From NCBI RefSeq assembly GCF_040796495.1, contig NZ_JBFNQN010000006.1, positions 239,820 through 303,819 of the forward strand: 64,000 nt of DNA. Reading direction: 5' to 3'. Positions 16,991-25,531 of this stretch are shown here, piece after piece. Positions within the stretch are counted from its first letter, which is position 1. Every line of letters starts with the position of its first letter. The stretch is from Kineococcus endophyticus (GTDB lineage Bacteria > Actinomycetota > Actinomycetes > Actinomycetales > Kineococcaceae). The notes beneath the pieces were generated by a model that saw only the letters and a list, made by a program, of their open reading frames with translations, was not told where the DNA came from and ran no database searches. Position numbers and translations under genes: made by a program.

Positions 16991-18547
16991 GTGTTCGGAC
17001 GCCAGAAGGCCGCCGTCGGTCAGGTCATGACCGGGCCCATGCCGCGCGACGTCGAGGCCCTCGAGGCGGTCCTCGCCGCCCTCGACTCGGGCATCACGAC
17101 CGAGCTCGACGCCCAGCTGGCGTGCGTCCGCGGACTCTCCCAGGCCCTCGACCTCAGCTACGGCGGGGTCTGGCTGCCCGGCCCCGACGGTCGGTTCACC
17201 GTCGCCGCGGAGGTCGGCCCGCTGGCCGCCGCGCTCGCCTCGAGCCGTGGCCTGGCCATCGGCGTGGGCGACGGGTGTGGCGGGAAGGCCATCTCCACCC
17301 GCGAACCCGTGCAGTGCGACGACTCCCCCGAGGCCATGGCCTGCCAGCGCTGGCGCGACGCCCGCGCCGCCGGGGCCAAGAGCGGCGGTCAGCTGCCCGT
17401 CGTCGAGAACGGGCGCGTGGTCGCGATCCACGAGTACTACTCCCGCAACGAACTGCCGTTCTTCGGCGGCCGCGCCGAGAAGTGGTCGGCCATCGGCCGC
17501 GTCGCCGCGCACGCCCGTCGTCGCGCCCTGGACACCGCCGCGCTGCAGGAGACGCTCAACGACCGCGCCGCCGTGACGACCGTCGTGACGAACGTCGGCG
17601 CCGCCGCGAACCAGGAGGCCGCCCTCCGCACGGCGCTCGAGACCGTCCGCGAGGCGTTCGGCTGGGCCTACGGGTCGTACTGGGCGCTCGACGAGGACAG
17701 CGCGACGCTGAGGTTCGTCGTCGAGTCGGGATCGGCCGGCGAGGAGTTCCGTCGGGTCACCCTCGCGGCGAGCTTCGCCGAGGGTGTCGGCCTGTCCGGC
17801 CGGGCCTGGCGCCAGCGCGACCTCGTCTACGTCCGCGACCTCGCCGAGATGACCGACTGCGTGCGGGCCCCCGCGGCCCAGCGTGCCGGCGTGAAGTCGG
17901 GCGTCTGCTTCCCGATCCTGTCCGAGGGGCGCGTCGTCGGGACGATGGACTTCTTCGCCACCGACGTCATCGACCTGTCCGAGTCGCGTGCGTCCTCGCT
18001 GCGCAACGTGCAGCAGCTGGTCTCGCAACGCCTGGACGTGTTGCGCCGCAGCGAGCACGACGCCGCGCGGTCCCACGAACTGCTCGACACGGTCTCCCGC
18101 CTGCGGGATGCGGTGAACGACGCCGGACGCGTCGCGGACGCCGCCGTCGGCCAGGCCTCGACCATGACGGGCGAGGTCGACGCGCTGACGCAGGCGTCGG
18201 CCGCGGTCGGGGAGGTCATCAAGATCATCTCCGGCATCGCCGACCAGACGAACCTCCTCGCGCTCAACGCCACGATCGAGGCCGCCCGCGCCGGGGAACT
18301 CGGCCGGGGTTTCGCGGTCGTCGCCAGCGAGGTCAAGGACCTGGCGCGCGAGACCGCCGACGCCACCCAGCGCGTCGCGCAGCAGATCTCCGGCATCCAG
18401 GCGTCGAGTTCCGCCGTCTCCGGCGGCATCAACGAGACCGCCGCGATCATCCGTGAACTCGACACGGTGCAGGCGCGGATCTCCGAGGTCATCGACGAGC
18501 AGGTCGCCATGGCGACCGCCTACGAGCGCCCGTCCGCGCGGCGCTGA
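16991..18547 (+). CDS. Soluble chemoreceptor with two GAF domains
   Basis: 518 residues without transmembrane segments. Two GAF-like sensor domains occupy about 20-185 (with [21 protein letters not shown] and [13 protein letters not shown]) and 195-350 ([51 protein letters not shown]). The C-terminal chemotaxis signalling domain carries the hairpin tip [20 protein letters not shown]. The signalling helix after the tip is shorter than in the membrane receptor at 4343. Several Cys in the first GAF domain (in GCGG, VQCDD, MACQR) make a redox, heme or gas ligand possible. GTG 16991 is the start; CTTCTAGAAG at 16950-16959 is a short palindrome in the promoter region. Confidence 0.9.
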   Translation: MFGRQKAAVGQVMTGPMPRDVEALEAVLAALDSGITTELDAQLACVRGLSQALDLSYGGVWLPGPDGRFTVAAEVGPLAAALASSRGLAIGVGDGCGGKAISTREPVQCDDSPEAMACQRWRDARAAGAKSGGQLPVVENGRVVAIHEYYSRNELPFFGGRAEKWSAIGRVAAHARRRALDTAALQETLNDRAAVTTVVTNVGAAANQEAALRTALETVREAFGWAYGSYWALDEDSATLRFVVESGSAGEEFRRVTLAASFAEGVGLSGRAWRQRDLVYVRDLAEMTDCVRAPAAQRAGVKSGVCFPILSEGRVVGTMDFFATDVIDLSESRASSLRNVQQLVSQRLDVLRRSEHDAARSHELLDTVSRLRDAVNDAGRVADAAVGQASTMTGEVDALTQASAAVGEVIKIISGIADQTNLLALNATIEAARAGELGRGFAVVASEVKDLARETADATQRVAQQISGIQASSSAVSGGINETAAIIRELDTVQARISEVIDEQVAMATAYERPSARR

Positions 18548-18557
18548 CCCCCTGAAC

Positions 18558-18600
18558 CCGCCGCACCGTCGTCCGCCCTGAGCGGACGGCGGTGCGGCGG
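18558..18600 (+). terminator. Terminator hairpin after the GAF chemoreceptor
   Basis: A 19-bp stem (18558-18576 with 18582-18600, one G-U pair) and loop CCTGA begin ten bases after the stop codon. No U tract follows. It separates the receptor transcript from the ClgR-like gene. Confidence 0.8.
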
Positions 18601-18649
18601 CCCCCCAACGGCCCGTAGCGTCGTGGGGAACCGACCGGTGGAGGTTCCC

Positions 18650-19000
18650 GTGCGCACGCTGACCGTCGTCCCGCCCCGTCGCGTGCGCCGCCGTCCGGAC
18701 CCCCTGCTGCGCGACGCCCTCGGCAGCGTCCTGCGCGCCGAGCGGACGGCCCAGGGCCGCACCCTGTCCGACGTCGCGTCCGACGCCCGCGTCTCCCTGC
18801 CGCACCTGTCCGAGGTGGAACGCGGGCGCAAGGAACCGTCCTCCGAGGTGCTCGCCGCGATCTGCGGCGCCCTGGGCCTGGACCTCGCGGACCTGTTGCT
18901 GCGCACCAGTCGTCACGTCCGGGACCTCACGTCGGTCGTCGAGCCGGCGGTTCCCGTCGTCTCGTCCGCGCCGACGGTCTCGCTCTCCCTCGTCGCCTGA
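18650..19000 (+). CDS. clgR: ClgR-like XRE family transcriptional activator of clp genes
   Basis: 116 residues. The helix-turn-helix [56 protein letters not shown] follows the ClgR pattern closely (RVSLxxLSEVERGxKExSSE). The C-terminus ends VSLSLVA; ClgR proteins end in a short apolar tail that makes them substrates of the Clp protease they activate. A GGAGG site lies five bases before GTG 18650 and a TAGCGT -10 box at 18616-18621. A clpP pair lies only 1.5 kb downstream, fitting the known regulon. A generic XRE regulator cannot be excluded. Confidence 0.75.
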   Translation: MRTLTVVPPRRVRRRPDPLLRDALGSVLRAERTAQGRTLSDVASDARVSLPHLSEVERGRKEPSSEVLAAICGALGLDLADLLLRTSRHVRDLTSVVEPAVPVVSSAPTVSLSLVA

Positions 19001-19058
19001 CGCGCGCGGGGCAGCGCCCCTCGGGGGCACGTCCTGCCGTACCCGCACACCACGCCTC

Positions 19059-19658
19059 CTACCCGGTGAGGAGCACCTGCTCCAGTACCCGCCGCAGCGT
19101 GGGACGCAATTCCTGACCCTCGTTCGTCGCCCACCACAGCAGGCCTGCCGTCATGGCCGAGAGCGCGGCGTGCACGGCCACGGCCACCGCCAGCCCGTCC
19201 TCCTCGGGAGCCCGGTCGGCGACGAAGGCCGCGAGTTCGTCCAGGACCGAGAACTGCACCGCGAGCAGGTGGGACCGCAGCTCCGGGGTGGCGGCCATGA
19301 GTCGCAGGCGTGCGCGCAGGAGCGCCTCGTCGCCGTCGGGGAACACGAGGGCCGTGGGGAGGAGCTCGACGAGCGCCTCCCGCCACGGGGTCGTGGCGAG
19401 GACGTCGGCGAGGGCGGCGGCGATGGCGTCGGTGGCCTGCTCCCGGCCGTCCCAGACGATCGCGCTCTTGGACGGGTAGTAGCTGAACAGCGTGCGGCGC
19501 GCGATGCCGCAGGAGCGGGCGACGTCCTCCATCGTCGTCGTCTCGTACCCCTGCTCGGTGAACAGGCGCAGCGCCGTGACGGCGATCGCGGACGGCGACG
19601 TGGCAGGGGGGCGGCCCCGGGGGCGGGTCCGGCCGGACCCCCGGTCCGTTTGATGCAC
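19059..19658 (-). CDS. TetR family transcriptional regulator
   Basis: 199 residues. The HTH is AIAVTALRLFTEQGYETTTMEDVARSCGIARRTLFSYYPSKSAIVWDG, with the FSYYPSK end typical of TetR proteins, followed by a helical ligand domain. GTG 19658 lies inside a near-perfect 19-bp dyad (19651-19669), so the protein probably represses its own gene and the divergent SDR gene. The SDR target is frameshifted in this sequence. The inducer is unknown. Confidence 0.88.
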   Translation of the reverse strand: MHQTDRGSGRTRPRGRPPATSPSAIAVTALRLFTEQGYETTTMEDVARSCGIARRTLFSYYPSKSAIVWDGREQATDAIAAALADVLATTPWREALVELLPTALVFPDGDEALLRARLRLMAATPELRSHLLAVQFSVLDELAAFVADRAPEEDGLAVAVAVHAALSAMTAGLLWWATNEGQELRPTLRRVLEQVLLTG

Positions 19659-19669
19659 TGAGTGCTTCA
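19651..19669 (+). promoter_or_regulatory. TetR-type operator dyad between divergent TetR and SDR genes
   Basis: TGA-t-GCACT-g-AGTGC-t-TCA: eight of nine half-site positions are symmetrical about base 19660. It overlaps the TetR start codon and lies 36 bases before the SDR start, the expected place for an autoregulatory operator. Confidence 0.7.
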
Positions 19670-19704
19670 ATGGTGCTCCCATCCCCGCCGCCGAGGAGGA
19701 CGTC

Positions 19705-20513
19705 GTGTCCACCGCTTCCGCCGCCGAGTTCCCCACCCAGTCTCCCGCCGTGACCGACCTGCCCGTGGTCCCCGGGCGCTTCCTGGGACGGACCGCGATC
19801 GTCACCGGTGCCGGCTCCGGCATCGGGCGGGCCACCACCGTCCGCCTGGCCCGCGAGGGAGCCCGGGTCGTCGCCGCCGACGTCTCCGGTGAGCGCCTCG
19901 ACGCGCTCGTCGCCGAGTTCGCCGACCTCGACCTCGTGCCCGTGGTGGGCGACATCACGACCGAGGCGGGTGTCTCCGCCGTCGTCGCGGCCGCGGGGGA
20001 GCGGATCGACGCCCTGGCGAACGTCGCGGGGATCATGGACGCGTTCCTCCCGCCGTCCGAGGTCGACGACGCCACCTGGGACCGCGTGTTCGCCGTGAAC
20101 CTCACCGCACCGATGCGGCTGGTGCGGGCCGTCCTGCCGGTGATGACGGCCGCGGGAAGGGGGCGGTCGTCAACGTCTCGTCCGAGGCGAGCCTGCGGGC
20201 GTCGGCGTCGGGTGTCGCCTACACGGCCTCCAAGCACGCCGTGAACGGGCTGACCAAGAGCATCGCGTTCTTCCACGGACCGCAGGGCATCCGGGCCAAC
20301 GCCGTAGCCCCGGGGGCCGTCATCACGAACATCGAGGCGCCGATGCGTTCCGAACTCGCGGCCCAGCGCGTCGGACCGGTCCTGCAGACGGTGGTCCCGG
20401 CGCCGGCGACCGCCGACCAGCTCGCGGCCAGCATCACCTGGCTGCTCAGCGACGACGCCGCGAACGTCAACGGCGTCGTCCTGCCCTCGGACGGGGGCTG
20501 GTCGGCGGTCTGA
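19705..20513 (+). pseudogene. Short-chain dehydrogenase/reductase gene broken by a one-base frameshift
   Basis: The first frame (19705 to about 20156) encodes a Rossmann start with TAIVTGAGSGIGRATTVRLA and NVAGIMDAF. The rest continues one frame over with VVNVSSEASLRASASGVAYTASKHAVNGLTKS, containing the catalytic Ser and YTASK, and ends VNGVVLPSDGGWSA. Joining the frames needs one extra base; adding a G in the run at 20154-20156 restores the usual AAGKGAVVNVSS. The intact protein would be about 269 residues. GTG 19705 has a GAGGAGGA ribosome site. Either a recent inactivating mutation or a base-calling error in a G run. Confidence 0.85.
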
Positions 20514-20517
20514 GGTT

Positions 20518-21120
20518 TCACCCCGCCGTCAGGACCCCGGCGGGCGAGACGACCCGGTCTGCCACCCCGTACTCGACGGCCGCGGCGCCGGGCAGGACGA
20601 GGTCGCGGTCGAGGTCGCGGCGCAACTGCTCGACGTCGCGGCCGGTGTGCCGCGCGAGGACGTCCTCGATCTCCGAGCGGATCCGCAGGACCTCCTTCGC
20701 CTGGATCTGCAGGTCGGCGGCGGTCCCCTGCGCCCCGCCCGACGGCTGGTGCAGCAGGACGCGGGAGTGTTCCAGGACCGACCGCTTGCCGGGGGCGCCG
20801 GCCGCCAGCAGCACCGCCGCGGCCGAGGCGGCCTGCCCGACGCAGAACGTCGCGACGTCGGGCTGGATGAACTGCATCGTGTCGTAGACCGCCATGAGCG
20901 CCGTCGCGGAACCCCCGGGGGAGTTGATGTAGAGGTTCACGTCGGCGGTCGCCGACTCCGAGGCCAGGTGCACGAGCTGGGCGATGACGACGTTGGCGAC
21001 GGCGTCGTCGATCTCGCCGTGCAGGAACACGATGCGGTCCGACAGCAGTCGGCTGAACACGTCCGACGTGCGGTCGCCGCGGGGGGTTGACTCGACCACG
21101 TAGGGGATGGGCCAGCTCAT
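20518..21120 (-). CDS. clpP: ATP-dependent Clp protease proteolytic subunit (second of pair)
   Basis: 200 residues. The triad is Ser99 (in GQAASAAA), His124 (LLHQPSGG) and Asp173 ([11 protein letters not shown]); the INSPGGS handle region is intact. It would form tetradecameric rings with the product of the upstream gene and an AAA+ unfoldase. ATG 21120 shares its A with the stop of the upstream clpP (TGATG), so the two are co-translated. No clpX or trigger-factor gene is adjacent, unlike the canonical clpP1P2-clpX cluster, so this may be an accessory ClpP pair. It converges with the broken SDR gene with only four bases between the stops. Confidence 0.92.
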   Translation of the reverse strand: MSWPIPYVVESTPRGDRTSDVFSRLLSDRIVFLHGEIDDAVANVVIAQLVHLASESATADVNLYINSPGGSATALMAVYDTMQFIQPDVATFCVGQAASAAAVLLAAGAPGKRSVLEHSRVLLHQPSGGAQGTAADLQIQAKEVLRIRSEIEDVLARHTGRDVEQLRRDLDRDLVLPGAAAVEYGVADRVVSPAGVLTAG

Positions 21121-21722
21121 CACAGCCCCACCTTCCGGGCCGAGCCGAGGCGCACGTCCGAAACTCCGGTGACGACGTGGTCGACCATCCCGTACTCCAG
21201 GGCCTCGTCGGCCGTGAACCACCGGTCCCGTTCGGAGTCCTGCCGGATCGTGGCCTCGTCCTGGCCCGTGTGCCGGGCCGTCAGCCGGGTGAGGACGGAC
21301 CGCGTGTGCTCGAGGTTCTCGGCCTGGATCGCGATGTCTGCCGCTGTGCCGCCGATCCCGCCCGAGGGCTGGTGCATCATGACGCGCGCGTGCGGCAGGG
21401 CGTAGCGCTTGCCGGCGGTTCCCGCGCACAGGAGGAACTGCCCCATGCTCGCGGCCATCCCCATGACGAGCGTCGAGACGTCGTTCGGGATGAGCTTCAT
21501 GGTGTCGTAGATCGCCAGGCCGGCCGTCACCGAACCCCCGGGGGAGTTCACGTACAGCGCGATGTCGGACCGCGGGTCGTCGGCCGACAGCAGCAGCAGT
21601 TGCGCGGTGATCCGGTTCGCGATCGCGTCGTCTACCTCCTGGCCCAGGACGACGATGCGCTGGAACAGGAGGCGCTGGGACAACTGGTCGTCGAACGGGC
21701 CCGCCAGGGTCGTGGTGGACAT
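21120..21722 (-). CDS. clpP: ATP-dependent Clp protease proteolytic subunit (first of pair)
   Basis: 200 residues, closer to actinobacterial ClpP1 than its partner: [18 protein letters not shown], Ser92 in GMAASMG, His117 in MMHQPSGG and Asp166 in [17 protein letters not shown]. The gene has a GAGGAGA ribosome site before ATG 21722. The leader at 21723-21845 contains imperfect repeats around GACGGTGG/CCACCGTC but no ClgR operator that I can recognize with certainty. Regulation by the nearby ClgR-like protein is plausible but unproven. Confidence 0.94.
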   Translation of the reverse strand: MSTTTLAGPFDDQLSQRLLFQRIVVLGQEVDDAIANRITAQLLLLSADDPRSDIALYVNSPGGSVTAGLAIYDTMKLIPNDVSTLVMGMAASMGQFLLCAGTAGKRYALPHARVMMHQPSGGIGGTAADIAIQAENLEHTRSVLTRLTARHTGQDEATIRQDSERDRWFTADEALEYGMVDHVVTGVSDVRLGSARKVGL

Positions 21723-21845
21723 CGGTTCTCCTCTGCAGACGGTGGAGCGGTGCGTTCCACCACCGTCGGCCCGCGGGCCGTCCCCGGGAAGGGCTTTCTG
21801 CTCGCAGGAGATCCACCGCGGGCGAACGCGACGACGGGCCGGCGG

Positions 21846-22604
21846 TCAGGCCTTCCAGCCGCCGTCGGAGAACAGCAGTTGCCCGTTGATCCAGCCCCCA
21901 CGGTCGGACAGCAGGAACGCGACGAGGTCGGCGGTGTCCTGCGGGGTGCCGAGCCGCCCGCGCGGGTTCGGCGCCAGCGCGGCCTCCCGGACGGCGTCGT
22001 CCATCCAGCCCGTGTCGACGGGGCCGGGGTTCACGACGTTCGCGGTCAGGCGCTGGTGCTGCAGTTCGCGTGCGGCGGCCAGGACGATGCGGTCCATGGC
22101 GCCCTTGCTCGCGCCGTAGGGGAGGTTGTGCGTGGTGTGGTCGCTCGTGATCGCCACGATCCGGCCGGTGCCCGGTTCCACCCGCAACCGGCGGGCGAAC
22201 TCCGCGACGAGCAGCCACGTCGCCCGCGCGTTCACGGCCATGTGCCGGTCGAAGCTCTCGACGGTGGTGTCGAGGATCGAGGAGTCCACCGATTCGCAGT
22301 GGCACATCACGAGCGCGGTCACGGCGCCCAGGGCGTCCTCGACCGCGTCGAACAACCGGGCCGGCGTTCCGGGGTCGGCCAGGTCGGCGGGGACGGCGAC
22401 GGTGCGCGCCCCGGTGGCCCGCAGGTCGGCGTGGACCCGCTCGGGGTCATCCGGTTGCGGCCCCCACGGCATCCGCTCGTCGTACGGCGCCCAGTGGCTG
22501 GTGGCGACGTCCCAGCCGTCGCGCGCCAGCTGCGCGGCGATGCCGGCCCCGATGCCGACCCGTCGTCCGACCCCCGTCACGAGCACCACCGGTCGCTGCG
22601 TCAT
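21846..22604 (-). CDS. SDR family oxidoreductase
   Basis: 252 residues. Cofactor motif [17 protein letters not shown] (a variant of TGxxxGIG), the HADLRA/ADLAD segments, catalytic Ser in [12 protein letters not shown] and YGASKGAMD with Tyr and Lys, [10 protein letters not shown], and the C-terminal ILLSDGGW-type end ([10 protein letters not shown]). An NAD(P)-dependent reductase of unknown substrate. ATG 22604 follows CAGGGT by seven bases, so a leaderless start is likely; an in-frame upstream GTG at 22613 is less attractive. It lies 123 bases upstream of the clpP pair on the same strand but has its own short transcript context. Confidence 0.88.
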   Translation of the reverse strand: MTQRPVVLVTGVGRRVGIGAGIAAQLARDGWDVATSHWAPYDERMPWGPQPDDPERVHADLRATGARTVAVPADLADPGTPARLFDAVEDALGAVTALVMCHCESVDSSILDTTVESFDRHMAVNARATWLLVAEFARRLRVEPGTGRIVAITSDHTTHNLPYGASKGAMDRIVLAAARELQHQRLTANVVNPGPVDTGWMDDAVREAALAPNPRGRLGTPQDTADLVAFLLSDRGGWINGQLLFSDGGWKA

Positions 22605-22649
22605 GCCCCCCACCCTGGACGGGGCCCGGGTGGGGACGCGACGGGTTTC

Positions 22650-22895
22650 CTACTGCTGGTAGTGCTCGACCTCGTCGACGGGCCGGGCCGCCGCCCTCTC
22701 CGGGTCCTGCCCCGCGCTCCGGCGCGCGTCGCGCTGGCGCAGCAGGTCCCAGGCCTGGTCGAGCGCCTCCTCGGCGGCCCGCAGCTGCGCGTGCTCCTCG
22801 TCGGCCGACAGTTCGCCCTTCTGCAGCGCCTCGCGGAGGCGGTGCTCGGTGGCGACCAGGTCGCTGATCCGCTGGTGGATGTCGTGCTCGTCCAT
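22650..22895 (-). CDS. DUF2630 family protein
   Basis: 81 residues. MDEHDIHQRISDLVATEHRLREAL, the Glu-rich SADEEHAQLRAAEEALDQAWDLLRQRDA coiled coil and the acidic C-terminus PVDEVEHYQ match DUF2630, a small actinobacterial family without assigned function. It is almost wholly helical and probably dimeric. ATG 22895. It is divergent from the AraC-type gene. Confidence 0.9.
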   Translation of the reverse strand: MDEHDIHQRISDLVATEHRLREALQKGELSADEEHAQLRAAEEALDQAWDLLRQRDARRSAGQDPERAAARPVDEVEHYQQ

Positions 22896-22967
22896 GCCCG
22901 GATCCTGCCGCGGGCGGTGCTGGACCGCGAGCGCGGGCGGGAGGAGCATCCGGAGGTGGACGAGACG

Positions 22968-23819
22968 GTGCAGCCGGTGGACGAGTACGTCACCCGCGCC
23001 CCGGCACGGGCGCTGCGCCCCTGGGTCGGCGCGTACTCGGGGTACCGCCAGCGCGGGATCCCGCCGGTGCGGCACCTGGGGCTGCCGTCGCCGTGGCTGA
23101 CCGTCGTGATCACGCTCGACGACCCGCTGCACGTCGTGTCCCACCCCGACGCGCAGCAGCCGGGCGGCCGCTACGACGCGCTCGTCGGCGGGTTGCACGT
23201 GCGGCCCGCGGTCATCGCCCACGGGGGACGGCAGTCCGGGATGCAGGTCGCGCTGCACCCGCTGGCCGCCCGCAGCGTCCTCGGAGCGCCTGCGGGGGAG
23301 CTGGCGGCGCTGGACCTGCCAGCGGACGCGGTCCTCGGGTCGGAGGTGGACCGCCTGCGGGACAGGCTGTCCGTCCTCGACTGGGGAGCGCGGTTCGACC
23401 TGCTCGACCGGTGGTTCACGGACCGGCTGAGCACTCCGTCCACGGACCTGCCCGCCGGGCTCGGGACGGCGTGCCGCCGTCTGGTGGGCGGTGACGGGGT
23501 CGCCACCGTCGCCCGCGCGACCGGGTGGAGCGCGCGTCACCTCACGACGCTCGTGCGGCGCGAGACGGGGTTGTCGCCGAGCGCGCTGGGCCGGGTGGCG
23601 CGGTTCGACCGGGCCCGCCGCCTCCTGCAGCACGATGCCGGCCTGCGCGTCAGCGACGTCGCCGCGCTCGCGGGGCACTGCGACGCCTCCCACCTCGTGC
23701 GCGACTTCCGCGAGTTCGCGGGGCTGCCACCGACGACGTGGCGGGCGCAGGAGTTCCGATCCGTCCACGACACCGACCCGCTGCTCGCGGCAGGGTCGGG
23801 GGATGACGACGAACTCTGA
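22968..23819 (+). CDS. AraC family transcriptional regulator
   Basis: About 283 residues. The C-terminal double HTH reads GVATVARATGWSARHLTTLVRRETGLSPSALGRVARFDRARRLL and SDVAALAGHCDASHLVRDFREFAGLPPTTWR, the AraC signature. The N-terminal half (AYSGYRQRGIPPVRHLGLPS, LHPLAARSVLGAPAGEL) resembles the DUF6597-type ligand domain of related regulators. Three in-frame GTG codons (22956, 22968, 22977) are possible starts; I chose 22968, which follows a GGAGG at 22952-22956. The next gene, a VOC protein, starts 17 bases before this one ends and may be its target. Confidence 0.87.
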   Translation: MQPVDEYVTRAPARALRPWVGAYSGYRQRGIPPVRHLGLPSPWLTVVITLDDPLHVVSHPDAQQPGGRYDALVGGLHVRPAVIAHGGRQSGMQVALHPLAARSVLGAPAGELAALDLPADAVLGSEVDRLRDRLSVLDWGARFDLLDRWFTDRLSTPSTDLPAGLGTACRRLVGGDGVATVARATGWSARHLTTLVRRETGLSPSALGRVARFDRARRLLQHDAGLRVSDVAALAGHCDASHLVRDFREFAGLPPTTWRAQEFRSVHDTDPLLAAGSGDDDEL

Positions 23820-24234
23820 GGCCCCCGTCCCCACCACCCCCGTCCCCACCGTGTGGCCGGCCTTCCGCGCCCGCGACGCCCGCGCGCTCATCGCCTTCCT
23901 CGTCGACGCCTTCGGCTTCGAGGAGACGCTCGTGGTGCCCGGTGAGGGGGATCTCGTGGCGCACGCGCAGCTGTCCTGGCCCCACGGGGGCGGCGTGATG
24001 CTGGGCTCCGAACGCCCCGGTACGGGCTGGCACGTGGGCGCGGGAGGGGCCGGCTGCTACGTCGTCGTCCCCGACGACGCCGCGCTCGACGCCGTCCGCG
24101 CCCGGGCCCGCGCCGCCGGCGCCGACGCGGGTGACGTGGTCAAGCAGGGCTACGGCTCGCGCGAGTTCACCGTCCGCGACCCGGAGGGCAACCACTGGTC
24201 GTTCGGGACCTACCGGGGAGAGCCGCGGGTGTGA
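23803..24234 (+). CDS. VOC family protein (glyoxalase-like)
   Basis: 143 residues. PAFRARDARALIAFLVDAFGFEETLVVPG opens the first module; HAQLSWPHGGGVMLGSER and REFTVRDPEGNHWSFGTYRG supply likely metal ligands of the PhnB/glyoxalase-like subgroup. ATG 23803 lies inside the 3' end of the AraC gene, six bases after CAGGGT, so it may be both cotranscribed and leaderless from an internal promoter. Substrate unknown. Confidence 0.85.
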   Translation: MTTNSEAPVPTTPVPTVWPAFRARDARALIAFLVDAFGFEETLVVPGEGDLVAHAQLSWPHGGGVMLGSERPGTGWHVGAGGAGCYVVVPDDAALDAVRARARAAGADAGDVVKQGYGSREFTVRDPEGNHWSFGTYRGEPRV

Positions 24235-24300
24235 GTGGCCGGCGGGTGTCCGGCGGGTGTCACGGTGTGCGGGGGGCACTAGAACTACTAGCATCTTCGC

Positions 24301-24780
24301 GTGATCCCCACCGATCAGCAGGTCGACGAGGACGTCGAAGCCGTGCTCGCAGGTTCGCGGGCCGTCGTGGGCATCAGCGTGCGCTCGCTCGCGGAGGCCA
24401 TGGAGTCGCTCACGCTGCAGCAGTACAGGGTGCTGGTGCTCATCTGCTCGCGCGGGCCGCTGCGCAGCGGGGCCCTCGCCGCGGCCATCGGCGTCCACCC
24501 GTCCACGTTCACCCGCGCCGTCGACCGCCTCGTCGCGGGCGGGTGGGTGACGCGCGAGGACAACCCCGACACGCGCCGCGAGGTCCTCGTCGCCCCCACC
24601 GAGCGCGCCCGCGTCCTCGTCGACCAGGTCCTCGCCCGCCGCCGTGCGCAGTTCGAAGCCGTCCTGGACCGCATGGACGCGGACGGCCGCGCCGCGGTGC
24701 GGGAGGGTTTCGCCCGCTTCGCGGAAGCGGCGGGGGACACCGACATGCCCGAGGCGACGACCCTCGGCTACGAGAGCTGA
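24301..24780 (+). CDS. MarR family transcriptional regulator
   Basis: 159 residues. The winged HTH LTLQQYRVLVLICSRGPLRSGALAAAIGVHPSTFTRAVDRLVAGGWVTREDNPDTRREVLVAPTERAR is a full MarR domain. GTG 24301 follows TAGCAT (24289-24294) by six bases, a leaderless start. CTAG-aacta-CTAG at 24279-24291 overlaps that box and could be a weak operator. Its 3' end overlaps the convergent thymidine kinase gene by 13 bases. Target and inducer unknown. Confidence 0.9.
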   Translation: MIPTDQQVDEDVEAVLAGSRAVVGISVRSLAEAMESLTLQQYRVLVLICSRGPLRSGALAAAIGVHPSTFTRAVDRLVAGGWVTREDNPDTRREVLVAPTERARVLVDQVLARRRAQFEAVLDRMDADGRAAVREGFARFAEAAGDTDMPEATTLGYES

Positions 24781-25424
24781 CGTTCCCGCAGGCCGATCTC
24801 CCGGTGGGCCTTCGTCTGCCGGCGCGTGTGGTGTCGGCGGCACAGGACCTCGTACTCCACGGTGCCGACGGGGCCGACGTCGAGCGTCCCCTCCTGGGCG
24901 CTGACGTCCCCCACGACGACCTGCTCGCCGGCGACCACCATCTGGCCGTCGACGGTGCGGGCGTTGTGGGTGGCGCGCCGACCGCACCAGCACAGCGCCT
25001 CCACCTGCGGCACCTGCACGCGGTCGGCGAGTTCGATGAAGCGCGCCGAGCCCGGGAAGAGGCGGGTGCGGAAGTCGGCCGTGATGCCGAACGCGAAGAC
25101 GTCGACGTCGAGGTCGTCGACCACCCGGGCGAGCTGCTCGACCTGATCGGGGTCGTAGAACTGCGCCTCGTCGCACACGACGTAGTCGAGCGGGTCGGCC
25201 GCATGGCGGCTGCTCACCTCGACCCACAGGTCGGTGCCGTCCCCGACCTCGAGCGCGGCGCGGGCCAGCCCGATGCGGCTGGAGATGACGGCGGCCCCGG
25301 CGCGGTCGAAGCGGGTGAACAGCAGGCCCCGCCGTCCCTGCACCCGGTGGTTGTGGTCGGTCTGCAGCGCGAGCGTCGACTTCCCGCAGTCCATCGTCCC
25401 GGAGAAGAACACCAGTTCGGCCAC
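24768..25424 (-). CDS. tdk: Thymidine kinase
   Basis: Salvage kinase that phosphorylates thymidine to dTMP with ATP. Walker A is FFSGTMDCGKST, Walker B is YVVCDEAQFYDPDQV, and the structural zinc site is formed by CWCGRRATHNAR and a later CRRHH segment. About 218 residues from the GTG at 25424 (VAELVFFSG), where family members normally begin. A GTG at 25475 would add 17 residues, but it falls inside a terminator-like hairpin belonging to the upstream gene, so I prefer the shorter form. Confidence 0.93.
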   Translation of the reverse strand: MAELVFFSGTMDCGKSTLALQTDHNHRVQGRRGLLFTRFDRAGAAVISSRIGLARAALEVGDGTDLWVEVSSRHAADPLDYVVCDEAQFYDPDQVEQLARVVDDLDVDVFAFGITADFRTRLFPGSARFIELADRVQVPQVEALCWCGRRATHNARTVDGQMVVAGEQVVVGDVSAQEGTLDVGPVGTVEYEVLCRRHHTRRQTKAHREIGLRERQLS

Positions 25425-25467
25425 GGGCGTCGATGATGCCTCATCGCGCGGGCCGGGGTGCGGGCTC

Positions 25468-25508
25468 GTCGTCACGTCCGGCTCGACCTACGAGCCCGAC
25501 GTGACGAC
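25468..25508 (-). terminator. Terminator hairpin between MFS and tdk genes
   Basis: An 18-bp stem with one mismatch (25468-25485 with 25491-25508) and loop ACCTA lies 24 bases after the MFS stop codon on the minus strand. It separates the MarR-MFS transcript from tdk. Confidence 0.75.
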
Positions 25509-25531
25509 GATCCCACCCCCGCGCGGCCCCG

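Noticed and set aside
20150..20165. Programmed ribosomal frameshift in the SDR gene
   Set aside because: No slippery heptamer with a following pseudoknot is seen, and SDR enzymes are not known to use recoding; mutation or sequencing error is simpler.
20518..21722. Reading the clpP pair as the canonical clpP1P2-clpX cluster
   Set aside because: No clpX or tig gene lies on either side; the neighbours are a broken SDR and an intact SDR.
21723..21845. ClgR operator upstream of the clpP pair
   Set aside because: I searched by eye for a CGC-N5-GCG type site and found only half-matches such as GTTCGC, so I do not annotate one.
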